Notes under the pieces: model-generated
Databases searched by the model: none
Seen by the model: the letters and a program-made list of their open reading frames with translations, nothing else
What the model was told of the DNA's origin: nothing
Assembly: GCF_900240265.1 (NCBI RefSeq)
Contig: NZ_LT964739.1
Coordinates: forward strand, 131,010 to 195,009
Direction: 5' to 3'
DNA length: 64,000 bases
Source of the DNA: Galactobacillus timonensis
GTDB lineage: Bacteria > Bacillota_I > Bacilli_A > Erysipelotrichales > Erysipelotrichaceae
In this document: piece after piece, positions 44,237 to 52,408 of the stretch
Layout: every line of letters starts with the position of its first letter
Position numbering within the stretch: the stretch's first letter is position 1
Translations under genes and position numbers: made by a program

Positions 44237-44710
44237 ATGAAATGCAGCGAACCTGTTTTGGATCCTGAAACAGGCCTGCCAATGAGATTCTGCGGAACTG
44301 CCAGAAGGTGCGTTAAAACGCCAAAAGGTTCTTACTGGATCTGGATTCCTGTCGCCGTCTCTTCCAACGGAAGACATCACCGTGTTCTCCCTGATTTCCT
44401 TGTCCCTTACAAGCACTACTCGGTGCAGACCATCGAATCGGCTCTGGACAATGATCTGGATCTTGATCGTTATTCGCTTCCTTCCGATTCTTCCGTTTAC
44501 CGTTGGAACAAATGGCTCGATAAGCTCATTGTGCAGCTCCGGATTTTCCTGAAGCTGGTTGATCCGCCTGATTCGCTGCTTCAACAGCTTCGTGTTCTAT
44601 TCCGGCGTGATGTCCGCCGGGCTCCGGAATATGATTCTTCCAGTGGCTGGGTGGCCGGAATCAATCTCTGCCTGAATGGGCCAAATGACTTTGACTTGGG
44701 CCTTTCCTGA
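44237..44710 (+). CDS. DUF6431-like accessory protein of the ISL3-like element
   Basis: The 157-aa protein has MRFCGTARRCVKTPKGSYWI, then HHRVLPDFLVPYKHYSVQTI, the segment I associate with DUF6431. Leu/Arg-rich helices (LLQQLRVLFRRDVRRA) follow. These proteins are found next to transposases and may help bind ends. ATG at 44237 is used; it could be an N-terminal truncation, since related proteins usually have a longer Cys region first. Confidence 0.6.
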   Translation: MKCSEPVLDPETGLPMRFCGTARRCVKTPKGSYWIWIPVAVSSNGRHHRVLPDFLVPYKHYSVQTIESALDNDLDLDRYSLPSDSSVYRWNKWLDKLIVQLRIFLKLVDPPDSLLQQLRVLFRRDVRRAPEYDSSSGWVAGINLCLNGPNDFDLGLS

Positions 44711-44744
44711 TCTTCCCCTATGCTGGGCTCAAAGGAGAAGATCT

Positions 44745-46160
44745 ATGTCCGAACAATCTGATAAACAGGCCATTCTTGAATTCTTTAACCTCGATACAGG
44801 CAGTGTGGAGAATGTCATCTTCCATAATGACAATGGCAGTGCGTCTGTCCATGTTTTACTGCGGCCGGATCATCCGCCTTGTCCCGATTGCGGCTGTACC
44901 CTGCCAAGGGTTAAGGACTACATTGACAAGAAGATAAGCCACGGCGTCTTTACTGATCGTGAGTGCACCATCTTCTATCATGCCCGCAGGTACATCTGTC
45001 CTGTCTGTCATCGAACGTACTATGAGAACAATCCATTCTGTTTCAGGAAGCAGCACATCTCCGCCCTCACGGTTGAAAACATTCTGAACGATTTGAAGAT
45101 TCAGACCGAGACCTTCGCTTCCGTCGCTAAGCGGTATCACATCTCTCCCACAACCGCTGCCTCCGTCTTCGATGCCCACGTAAAGGAGGCGCGAAGACCT
45201 CTGCCCACATTGATGTGCTGGGATGAGAACTACGCATTTTATCATCCGGGAGAGAACTCAAAATATGTGTTCGTTATTCTCGACTTTGAGTCACAGGAGC
45301 CGGTGGATATCCTGCCAAGCAGAAGAAAAGATTATCTGCTCAGCTACTTTCTCAAAATCCCAGTGGAAGAGCGAAAGCGCGTCAAAATGATTGCCACGGA
45401 CATGTATAGTGAATACCGCGCCATCATACGTCAGCTGTTCCCTAAGGCCTATCATTCCGTTGACCATTATCATGTCAGCCAGGAGCTCTCCAGAAAGGCT
45501 GACAGCGTCCGGATCAGAGTAATGAAGCAGACTCCAAAATATATTGAAGGCACAAAAACACAAACCAACGAGTATTATCTGCTGAAGACATTCAACTGGA
45601 TGATATTCAAGCGGCTGGACGCCAGAGACAAAGATGGTAAAAAGCTGTTCGATCCCGGCCATCCAAGGAAAATGAACCGCAAGCTGAACCGGTTCCTCAA
45701 TTATTACGAAATTAAAGCCATGATCGAAGCCGTTCATCCCGATTTGAAAAAGGCATGGGACCTCAAGGATGACGTTGTGGACTTCTATGACAACTGCACT
45801 TACGATACTGCTCCCCAGGAGCTGAACAAACTGATTCAGTCCTTCGCAGCCAGTGGTATTCCGGAAATGAAAGAGTTCTCCCGCACCCTGATCAGCTGGA
45901 GAGAGGAGATTATCAACTCCTTCATTGTCGTAAAGCAGCGTCATACAGTCGATAAGGACACAGGCCAGGTGGTAGTGTCCGACATAAAACTGAATAACGG
46001 ATTGATGGAGAACCGGAACTCAATCATCAAGACGATCAAGAAAGCAGCCAACGGATATACCAACTGGGACAGGTTCCGCAGCCGCTGCCTCTATGTGCTC
46101 AGAAAGAGCTCCAAGCCAATGTTGAATCCTGTCATTCCGCCAAAGAAGGTTAAGCAATGA
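44745..46160 (+). CDS. ISL3-family transposase
   Basis: The 471-aa protein has an N-terminal zinc ribbon (CPDCGCTLP, CPVCHRTYYENNPFC) and a helix-turn-helix (FASVAKRYHISPTTAASVFD). The DDE core has LMCWDENYAF, MIATDMYSEYRAI and NGLMENRNSIIK (Glu), as in ISL3 transposases. The C-terminus has the WDRFRSRCLYVLRK helix. ATG at 44745 follows AGGAGAAG. Frame intact. Confidence 0.9.
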   Translation: MSEQSDKQAILEFFNLDTGSVENVIFHNDNGSASVHVLLRPDHPPCPDCGCTLPRVKDYIDKKISHGVFTDRECTIFYHARRYICPVCHRTYYENNPFCFRKQHISALTVENILNDLKIQTETFASVAKRYHISPTTAASVFDAHVKEARRPLPTLMCWDENYAFYHPGENSKYVFVILDFESQEPVDILPSRRKDYLLSYFLKIPVEERKRVKMIATDMYSEYRAIIRQLFPKAYHSVDHYHVSQELSRKADSVRIRVMKQTPKYIEGTKTQTNEYYLLKTFNWMIFKRLDARDKDGKKLFDPGHPRKMNRKLNRFLNYYEIKAMIEAVHPDLKKAWDLKDDVVDFYDNCTYDTAPQELNKLIQSFAASGIPEMKEFSRTLISWREEIINSFIVVKQRHTVDKDTGQVVVSDIKLNNGLMENRNSIIKTIKKAANGYTNWDRFRSRCLYVLRKSSKPMLNPVIPPKKVKQ

Positions 46161-46456
46161 CTTCAACCAGCTTTCAGCCCCTGAGTCCCGAACAGGCATG
46201 GATCACTGCAGAAGGAGCCCGTTTGTATGGCAAAGAAGCAGAACAATATCTGCAGGCCAGCATTCGTTCCATGAACCGAATATGCCGCTCAGCACAGCGA
46301 TTAATGCGCGGCATTGAATGTGAGCTGAAGCAGCGTAACCAAACGAGCAATATGACTCTGTATGCCATGAACACAGACGAGATGCTTGCCCGCATCGCCA
46401 TCTATTGTGAGATGTTTCTGGACGAATACGAAGAACTTCAGGAGACGCAGCCGTAA
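46157..46456 (+). CDS. 99-aa helical protein coupled to ISL3-like transposase
   Basis: It starts in the ATGA overlap with the transposase stop, so it is translated with it. The protein is helical and rich in Arg/Gln/Met (AEQYLQASIRSMNRICRSAQR, MLARIAIYCEMFLDEYEEL). No family recognised. Tight coupling suggests a helper of the element. Confidence 0.65.
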   Translation: MTSTSFQPLSPEQAWITAEGARLYGKEAEQYLQASIRSMNRICRSAQRLMRGIECELKQRNQTSNMTLYAMNTDEMLARIAIYCEMFLDEYEELQETQP

Positions 46457-46564
46457 CAGGCGGTCTCCTTTTCCTTTCCATTCAAAAACCGCCTGTTTTA
46501 CCAGACGGTTTCGTGGTGGGATAAACCTTCATGGGGTACCCCGACACCCCAAGTTTTTTTACTT

Positions 46565-46581
46565 CGTTTTCGAGGCATCCC
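46565..46581 (+). repeat. 17-bp direct repeat, left of IS1202-like element
   Basis: CGTTTTCGAGGCATCCC is repeated exactly at 48010-48026, directly outside the other end: a target-site duplication. Confidence 0.85.
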
Positions 46582-48009
46582 TGTCATAGTTAAATGAAAA
46601 TGTCCCACACGTGATCAAATGAAAATGTCCCATTGATTTCAAGGCATTCGGGGACTAATGCATTCATCTGGAGGTGATCCAGATGAAGAAAGAAAAAGAT
46701 AAAGTTAAAGCTCTAAAACTACTGGAACAAAGGGATTCGAACCCTAAGATTACTTGTCAATGGATAGCTGATCAATGTGGATACAGCCGGAAGCAGATTG
46801 AGCGATTGTCAGCCGAGAGAAAGATAAAAGATACGTCTGCTATTCTCACTCACGGCAATACCGGAAGAAAGCCGGTAACCACTGCCTCCGACCAAGAGAT
46901 CAGGTACCTTGAGGATTTAAAGAAGACGTATCCGTCAATCACCATAGCACAGTTCAGAGACATCTATCTTGAAGATGTCATTACAAACAAAGACAAGGAA
47001 GCCGATGTTGTGAGGTATGGATTGAAGAACCGCAGCAAGACCTGGTTCCGCGATCTGTTTGTAAGGGAAGGATGGACGTCTCCTGTAGAGAAGCCAGGCC
47101 GGACAGATGGTACACGCGTCACGCATTCAACAAGAGCCCCGAGAGACCATATGGGAGAGCTGGTGCAGATTGATGGAACGCCCTACGACTGGTTCAATGA
47201 TGGCAGAGCTTACGCCCTTCATCTTGCGGTTGACGATGCCAGTACCGAGGTTCTTGCGGGATACTTCATGGCTGAAGAATGTGCGCGTGGATACGCCCGT
47301 ATGATGAAGCTTGTTCTGGAGAATTACGGCATTCCGGAAGCACTGTATTCAGACAAGTTCTCAGTCTTCCGCAGCGTCAAAGCCGGAACACCAACGCAGT
47401 TTGCCAGCATGATGAATAAGCTTGGCATCACTATGATCTTCGCAAATTCAGCTCAGGCCAAGGGACGCGTTGAACGTTATAACGGTACGGCACAGATGCG
47501 GCTTCCGAATGACCTGATCCGATGGAAGGTACCCCACAACTATGATTACCTCAATGACTGGTTCAACAAGAAATACAGGCTTTACCTGAATGCGAAATTC
47601 TCATATCCGGTAAAGGATCCACATGAGCTGTTCACTCCGGTACCCTTTGATTTCAACTATTCAGAAGTCTTCAGAGCAGAATATCAGAGGCAGATCAGGA
47701 ACGATGTGTTCTCCATGGGGAACTGCTTATATACCCCGGTGACAAGCAATGGAGAGATTGTTCACCTCAGCCAGAAGCAGAACATTACTGTTTACATAGA
47801 CGCAATTACAGATGAGATCTACATCGAAAGATACGGAAAACATTACACATGCATGAAGGTTGGAGAACGGAAGCGTGACAATTACTACACGGTAAGTAAC
47901 GAGAAGGAACTTCAGAAGGTACTCAATGAAATGAACGCGAATAAAAACAAATGATTGTTACGTTTCAGAAGTTTCTAACAAGATGGGACATTTTCAAAAA
48001 ATCTTAACA
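46582..48009 (+). mobile_element. IS1202-like insertion sequence
   Basis: The 1428-bp element has inverted ends TGTCATAG and TGTTAAGA leading into a shared TGAAAATGTCCCA (26-bp imperfect repeats), plus exact 17-bp flanking direct repeats. A second copy of AAATGAAAATGTCCCA inside the left end (46592-46607 and 46617-46632) is probably a transposase-binding repeat. Confidence 0.85.
46683..47954 (+). CDS. IS1202/ISNCY-family transposase
   Basis: The 423-aa protein has an N-terminal helix-turn-helix (CQWIADQCGYSRKQIERL). The integrase core has MGELVQIDGTPYDWF (first Asp), ALYSDKFSVFR (second Asp) and AQAKGRVERYNGT (Glu). The GELVQIDGxxxxW signature is that of IS1202-like transposases. ATG at 46683 follows GGAGGTGATCC. 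Frame intact. Confidence 0.9.
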   Translation: MKKEKDKVKALKLLEQRDSNPKITCQWIADQCGYSRKQIERLSAERKIKDTSAILTHGNTGRKPVTTASDQEIRYLEDLKKTYPSITIAQFRDIYLEDVITNKDKEADVVRYGLKNRSKTWFRDLFVREGWTSPVEKPGRTDGTRVTHSTRAPRDHMGELVQIDGTPYDWFNDGRAYALHLAVDDASTEVLAGYFMAEECARGYARMMKLVLENYGIPEALYSDKFSVFRSVKAGTPTQFASMMNKLGITMIFANSAQAKGRVERYNGTAQMRLPNDLIRWKVPHNYDYLNDWFNKKYRLYLNAKFSYPVKDPHELFTPVPFDFNYSEVFRAEYQRQIRNDVFSMGNCLYTPVTSNGEIVHLSQKQNITVYIDAITDEIYIERYGKHYTCMKVGERKRDNYYTVSNEKELQKVLNEMNANKNK

Positions 48010-48026
48010 CGTTTTCGAGGCATCCC
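48010..48026 (+). repeat. 17-bp direct repeat, right of IS1202-like element
   Basis: Second copy of CGTTTTCGAGGCATCCC. Confidence 0.85.
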
Positions 48027-48440
48027 CAGATAAATTTAGATCGCCTTTATACCTGATTCCGGACTTTCAATATTTATTCCATGCCGATAATTACGGAGTA
48101 TTTATCGTTAGCTTCTATTATTTTTATTAACAATTCTTTGTTTTGAATACACAGACTATCTCTTGTATACGAGTTTTTATCCCTTTTTTGGGTCAATTTT
48201 TGGTCATCATTCAAGCATTCTGATTCTGTTGAATATTCTGGGCATCCTAGGGCAAGTGTTACGGATCTTCAAGGCCATTGATCCGGAGCGTCAAGGACGG
48301 GCAGTAATTACCAGTCGTTTCCGGCACCGAAGTCCTGCGTTCCGGAGCTGTAAGTCCACCTTCCTGCATGCATAACCCAGCTTGTTTTATTCCAAGACGG
48401 GTTTCGTCGTCTATCCAGGTTTCTATCCAGGTTGGTGAAT
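48027..48440. other. About 410 bp without a supported gene
   Basis: AT-rich, with stops in all frames except short pieces. No motif recognised; probably decayed sequence between the IS1202-like element and the IS21 remnant. Confidence 0.5.
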
Positions 48441-48720
48441 GTCAGTCATTTCTGGTTCTCATTGACTTGTCGCTAAGGATAATGATCCGCTCTGCACATG
48501 CTGTGAGTCGGTCCATGATTGCTTCGGCAACTGCACCGCTTCCGAGACGTTCTCTCCAGCCGTCCTCTGCGTACTAAGAGCCGGAAATCGTTGCACTATG
48601 CCGATATCTTCCCTCAACAACATCAAGGACCTGTTCACATTGTCCTTCTTTGACAGGATAGAGGAGTCAGTCGTCAATGATTAGAAGGTCTCTGGAGTGG
48701 TACCTCTTCAGCCAGTAATT
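48441..48720 (-). pseudogene. istB: IS21 IstB C-terminal remnant
   Basis: The minus strand reads YWLKRYHSRDLLIIDD, KEGQCEQVLDVVEGRYRH, YAEDGWRERLGSGAVAEAI and ERIIILSDKSMRTRND. This is the Walker B to C-terminus region of an IS21 helper ATPase. Stops interrupt it and the N-terminal half with Walker A is missing. It is joined in frame to a GNAT fragment. Confidence 0.8.
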
Positions 48721-48900
48721 ATGCATAGGTTTATTCGAATCATACGCAGCAAAGAATGGCTGATCAGCACTTTCTTTTATGTACTATTCTCTGGGTTCAG
48801 GAATTCCAAACCAGTCAGATAATGCCTCTAGGATTTCTCTGGCAATTCTTTGTTTCTGATTAATTTCTTCTCTTCTATAATTTTTATTTCTTTACTCATC
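48721..48900 (-). pseudogene. GNAT acetyltransferase N-terminal remnant
   Basis: Allowing one frameshift and one stop, the minus strand reads AREILEALSDWFGIPEPRE, stop, YIKESADQPFFAAYDSNKP. This is the usual start of a GNAT acetyltransferase of the WFGIPE...PFFAAY type. The acetyl-CoA domain is lost where the IS21 remnant begins. Confidence 0.65.
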
Positions 48901-48923
48901 ATATATTCGTCATCTCCAATCCC

Positions 48924-49409
48924 TCATTTCAAATCCTTAATGAAATATAGCATTCTCATTGTTGCCAACTCATTGCGAGGCATTGAGCGCAATTCTTCTG
49001 CCGTTACCCACCTATATGCAGAGGTTTCACCTTCCTGCAGTACCACGCTGGTTTTATCAGCATCAGTCTCGCACAGATAGTCCACATATATTGATTTATG
49101 TAAGTGATGTAACACACGGCCGACTTCTGTAAGCTTATCTGCTTTAATTCCGGTTTCTTCAGAAAGTTCCCTTAACGCACAAGTCATCGGATCTTCTCCC
49201 TGAAGCGCAGACCCTCCTGCAGTGGCTTCCCACATTCCGCCCAGATGCTTTCCTGGATCTCTTTGCATAAGCAAATAAGTACCATCGGTATGTTTTACTA
49301 TAATTTCACATACAAGATGGAAAACTCCGTCCGGGACTTCTTCTCCACGGACTAAGGTCATTCCCTCAATCTTATTTAGTTTTTCATCATAAGCATCCCA
49401 TATTTCCAT
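48924..49409 (-). CDS. NUDIX hydrolase
   Basis: The 161-aa protein has the Nudix box GGSALQGEDPMTCALRELSEETGI near residues 65-88 (GX5EX7REUXEEXGU satisfied). The start MEIWDAYDEKLNKI is typical of isopentenyl-diphosphate isomerase-like or YfcD-like Nudix proteins. It hydrolyses a nucleoside diphosphate-linked substrate that cannot be named from sequence. It appears intact in a decayed area. Confidence 0.9.
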   Translation of the reverse strand: MEIWDAYDEKLNKIEGMTLVRGEEVPDGVFHLVCEIIVKHTDGTYLLMQRDPGKHLGGMWEATAGGSALQGEDPMTCALRELSEETGIKADKLTEVGRVLHHLHKSIYVDYLCETDADKTSVVLQEGETSAYRWVTAEELRSMPRNELATMRMLYFIKDLK

Positions 49410-49481
49410 AAATATCCCCTAAGATTTGCAGGACGCTGTCTCGCAAATCATTGGCATAATAGTGCAAACCGACTTCCACTA

Positions 49482-49800
49482 TTAATCACATTTATATTTA
49501 TCTATAATCCTTGATTCTATGTCATCTAAGCTAGGCACAGTATTCTGCAATTCCTTCGGAACATCATCAAATAACCTATATTCACTTACTCCTATCGGCT
49601 TAGTCATATCTTTAAGTGCATATTCTGCAACAATCTTATTCTTGTCCCTGCATAGGATTAAGCCAACTGACGGATTATCAGCCTCACTTTTCACCTGATC
49701 ATCAAGAACGGACAGGTAGAAATTCATTTTACCCGCATATTCAGGAACAAACTTGCCAGTCTTTAGTTCTACTGAAAAAAGTAATGCCCAGAAAACAATC
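49482..49800 (-). pseudogene. YhcG/DUF1016 nuclease C-terminal remnant
   Basis: The frame carries ELKTGKFVPEYAGKMNFYLS, DNPSVGLILCRDKNK and PIGVSEYRLFDDVPKELQ, the PD-(D/E)XK-like domain of YhcG proteins. It begins abruptly within the domain after the glycosyltransferase stop; the N-terminal half is missing. No start with a ribosome site was found. Confidence 0.8.
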
Positions 49801-49803
49801 CAT

Positions 49804-51195
49804 TCATTGTTGGATTCTGCGCAGCATGGAAAAATATTTCCGTTTTTGTATTGCCTTGCCGATCGGATTAGATAGAATACCGGCTGCAACACCAATGATC
49901 CACACATATTTCCAGCTGAAAAGAAATCCGATCAGATTGATGGCGGCGATGATTGTTGCCCAGTATATGAAGTGGAATCTCACTGTCGTTTTATTCAGCT
50001 CACCGACAACATCTAATCCGTTCGATGAATGCGGTGCATTTTCGATAAACTCCGCTGCTCCGGCAGCACCGGTACAAGAACGAAAATCTGTACTGCACAC
50101 TTCTGCGGCTTTTCCGTAAGCGGCGTTGCTCAGAATCTCATGCACAGACGCCCGGATTCCGTCAATGGAATCGTCATTTAAAGCCGTACCTGCGCCGATT
50201 TCCATTACCCTTCTCGCCACTGCTTTCTGCTCACTTGTCTGGGGATAAAGCACCATCGGTGCAGCCATATAGAGGCTTTCGGAAACGCTGTTCATACCGC
50301 AGTGCGTTATAAAAACGTCCGCTTTGGAAAGAATGTCAAGCTGATCAACGTAGGGATACACATGGATGTTGTCAGGCAGCACTCCCAATGACTCACGGTT
50401 TACAGCATTCCCGCATGAAATGACGACGTTAACATTCTGATCCCGCAATGCTTCAATGCATTTAGTGTAAAAATCCCGTCTGTCGTTGATAACGGTTCCC
50501 ATGGAAATATAAACGAGCGGGCATTCCTTCGTTTTATCCGGAACGGCCTTTGAAAATACAGAGGGCCCTACAAAGGCGTAGTGGTCAGAAAAGCTTTCCG
50601 CATAGGGCTGAAACCGCCGTGAAGTATAGACGATGCTGTCCGTCTGATTATCGCTCTGTACCAGTGACAAGGCGCCTTTCACATGATAGCCGTAGGGTTC
50701 GAGTGTTTTTAACTCCTTAGAAACCCTCGGCAGCCCGAGAATCATATCTGCCAGCTCTTTCGGCGTGTTCTTCATGTACTGTGATGACAGCTGGTTAAAG
50801 GCGAAGGTACTGGTGGAGACCACCAGTGGCACATGATGCTTCCATGCGTTCAGTTTGCCCCAGAAACAAACGGAATCCGAATAAATGACATCGGGCTTGA
50901 AGGTCTTAAACTCTTTATCAAGGAAGCTGTCCATACGAAGCGTGATCCGGATGTCCTGCAGTGTCATTTCTGTCGTGGAAATATTCTTTAGTCCAGCTTC
51001 TTCCTGCTCCGTGAGTTTAGGAAGATACGCATCGCATGAGATAAACTCTGCGCCTGTTGCATTGATCTTATCTTCAAATTCGTCGAACGAATAGAATCGG
51101 ACGGTATTCCCTCGTTCCACCAGTTCCGCAGCAACCGGTAGCATGGGATTCGTATGACCGTGCGCAGGAATGCAGAAAAAGGCGACCTTTTTCAT
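49804..51195 (-). CDS. Macrolide-family (MGT) UDP-glycosyltransferase with membrane tail
   Basis: The 463-aa GT1-fold protein begins KKVAFFCIPAHGHTNPMLPV, the MGT N-terminus. It has the donor-binding VYISMGTVIN and the C-terminal HCGMNSVSESLYMAAPMVLYPQTSEQ. MGT enzymes attach a sugar to macrolides or other hydrophobic acceptors. Unusually, it carries two C-terminal membrane helices (FIYWATIIAAINLIGFLF, YVWIIGVAAGILSNPIG), which would anchor it to the membrane. Its ATG overlaps the stop of the AbrB-like gene, so they form one operon. Confidence 0.9.
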   Translation of the reverse strand: MKKVAFFCIPAHGHTNPMLPVAAELVERGNTVRFYSFDEFEDKINATGAEFISCDAYLPKLTEQEEAGLKNISTTEMTLQDIRITLRMDSFLDKEFKTFKPDVIYSDSVCFWGKLNAWKHHVPLVVSTSTFAFNQLSSQYMKNTPKELADMILGLPRVSKELKTLEPYGYHVKGALSLVQSDNQTDSIVYTSRRFQPYAESFSDHYAFVGPSVFSKAVPDKTKECPLVYISMGTVINDRRDFYTKCIEALRDQNVNVVISCGNAVNRESLGVLPDNIHVYPYVDQLDILSKADVFITHCGMNSVSESLYMAAPMVLYPQTSEQKAVARRVMEIGAGTALNDDSIDGIRASVHEILSNAAYGKAAEVCSTDFRSCTGAAGAAEFIENAPHSSNGLDVVGELNKTTVRFHFIYWATIIAAINLIGFLFSWKYVWIIGVAAGILSNPIGKAIQKRKYFSMLRRIQQ

Positions 51196-51410
51196 TCCTT
51201 GTCACCATCCCGCTCTTGGAATGCGATCCCGAACAATTCTGCAAACGCTCCTTTTGGGGGAATGGCGATCCCCCGCTTATCATCGCCAAGAAGAAGCAGA
51301 GTATCTCCGGGCTTGATCCCGAAGATATCCCGCGCCTGTTTCGGTATTACGATTTGTCCTTTCTCCCCGACGGTAGCCGTCCATGCATATTTCCCTTCCG
51401 GTGCTTTCAT
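51192..51410 (-). CDS. AbrB/MazE-type (SpoVT) swapped-hairpin regulator
   Basis: The 72-aa protein has TVGEKGQIVIPKQARDIFGI and GDTLLLLGDD, the AbrB-like DNA-binding hairpin. No toxin is adjacent; the partner is the glycosyltransferase that overlaps it by 4 bp. It likely regulates this two-gene operon through the palindrome just upstream (51427-51451). Confidence 0.9.
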   Translation of the reverse strand: MKAPEGKYAWTATVGEKGQIVIPKQARDIFGIKPGDTLLLLGDDKRGIAIPPKGAFAELFGIAFQERDGDKE

Positions 51411-51426
51411 TAATATTGCCTCCAGA

Positions 51427-51475
51427 GTATGATTTGTATAACAAATTATACTCTCTTCGCGCGAATATGTGTCAA
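51427..51475 (-). promoter_or_regulatory. Promoter and palindromic operator of AbrB/MGT operon
   Basis: Minus-strand TTGACA (51475-51470) and TATAAT (51450-51445) have 19-bp spacing. A 25-bp palindrome (GTATGATTTGT and ACAAATTATAC arms, 51427-51451) overlaps the -10, suggesting autorepression. Confidence 0.65.
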
Positions 51476-51479
51476 AAGG

Positions 51480-52408
51480 AAAAGAGCGGCGGGGATTTCC
51501 CCCCCCCCCGTTGCCAAATTGTTATCATAATGTTATCAACGCTGATAACGCAAAGCAGCAGGCACTCCGAAGAATGTCTGCTGCTTCAAGTAATTCAGAA
51601 TAATTCAGCACATTTTGAGTCAAAAGCTGCATTATTCCAGCTCAACATCGAATCCGCTGCAGGTCACGCAAACAGCGGACATTTGGGGAGACTTCGACGG
51701 AACTCAGTGGAACCACTCCGGCGGGAAATTGGTACCGGAGCGACGGCGGTTTGGAACCAGAAGAAAAGAATAAGCTTATCAATTTTATTGCACTGGTTGC
51801 ACATGCGATTTGAGTCCGGCAGTAAAGTCCATCAGTTGCATGACGTTTCCCTGTATTTCTATGTCTTGAGCTTTTTAAAACAGTCTGTTGATGGTGCTGT
51901 CTGTCAGGCTCGGGGATCTTTCCTAGTGCTGTATCTCTGACTCATGTGTTCTTCTTTCAGTCCCTAATCCGTCTTTGGATATTTCTTACGGTGAGGGATA
52001 CGTAGTTCTTTGAGATATACTCAGCTGCAGCGATTTTTTCCCTGCGGCAGTTGTCCTTTCTCAATGTACCGTGAAGCCTTCAGAATCTTTCATCCTATTT
52101 CTGGCACCTTCGACACTTGATACTACCTTTTCATGAATGGAAAGCCGGATCATTGCTCTTTCATACAACTTCTCACTAGATTACCCATTGAATTTTCAGC
52201 CACGCCGCTTTGGTACCGTCGCGGTCTCCGTCGAGGCGGTTCCAAAAGTGCCGACGCTCCGCGTCCGCAAACCCGCCGTTTGCGGGTCATGAACCTGCTA
52301 CTATTTCGTCCTATTTACGTATCATTATGATACGCTTTTACGTTTCATACACCTCATTTAAAAGCTGGTGTACCCAATTTGTACCCATTAGCTGTTAAAT
52401 GGCATTGA
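51480..52408. other. About 930 bp without a supported gene
   Basis: It contains a run of 11 C (51499-51509), a GTTATCA/TGATAAC inverted repeat (about 51530-51549) and a hairpin AAGCAGCAG/CTGCTGCTT (about 51554-51585). The rest has only short frames without ribosome sites. Nothing recognised; probably degraded mobile DNA next to the restriction operon. Confidence 0.5.

Larger units (their letters stand above)
43976..46551 (+). mobile_element. ISL3-like element with accessory genes
   Basis: Three same-strand genes (DUF6431-like, ISL3 transposase, 99-aa protein) lie between imperfect inverted ends. The left end TGGGGTTTGGGGGTGCC is at 43976-43992. The right end, read inverted, is TGGGGTGTCGGGGTACC at 46551-46535 (13 of 17 match). 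No target duplication is obvious. Confidence 0.6.

Noticed and set aside
48163..48375. 70-codon plus-strand frame after the IS1202-like element
   Set aside because: No ribosome site, unusual composition, no recognisable domain; the surrounding DNA is decayed.
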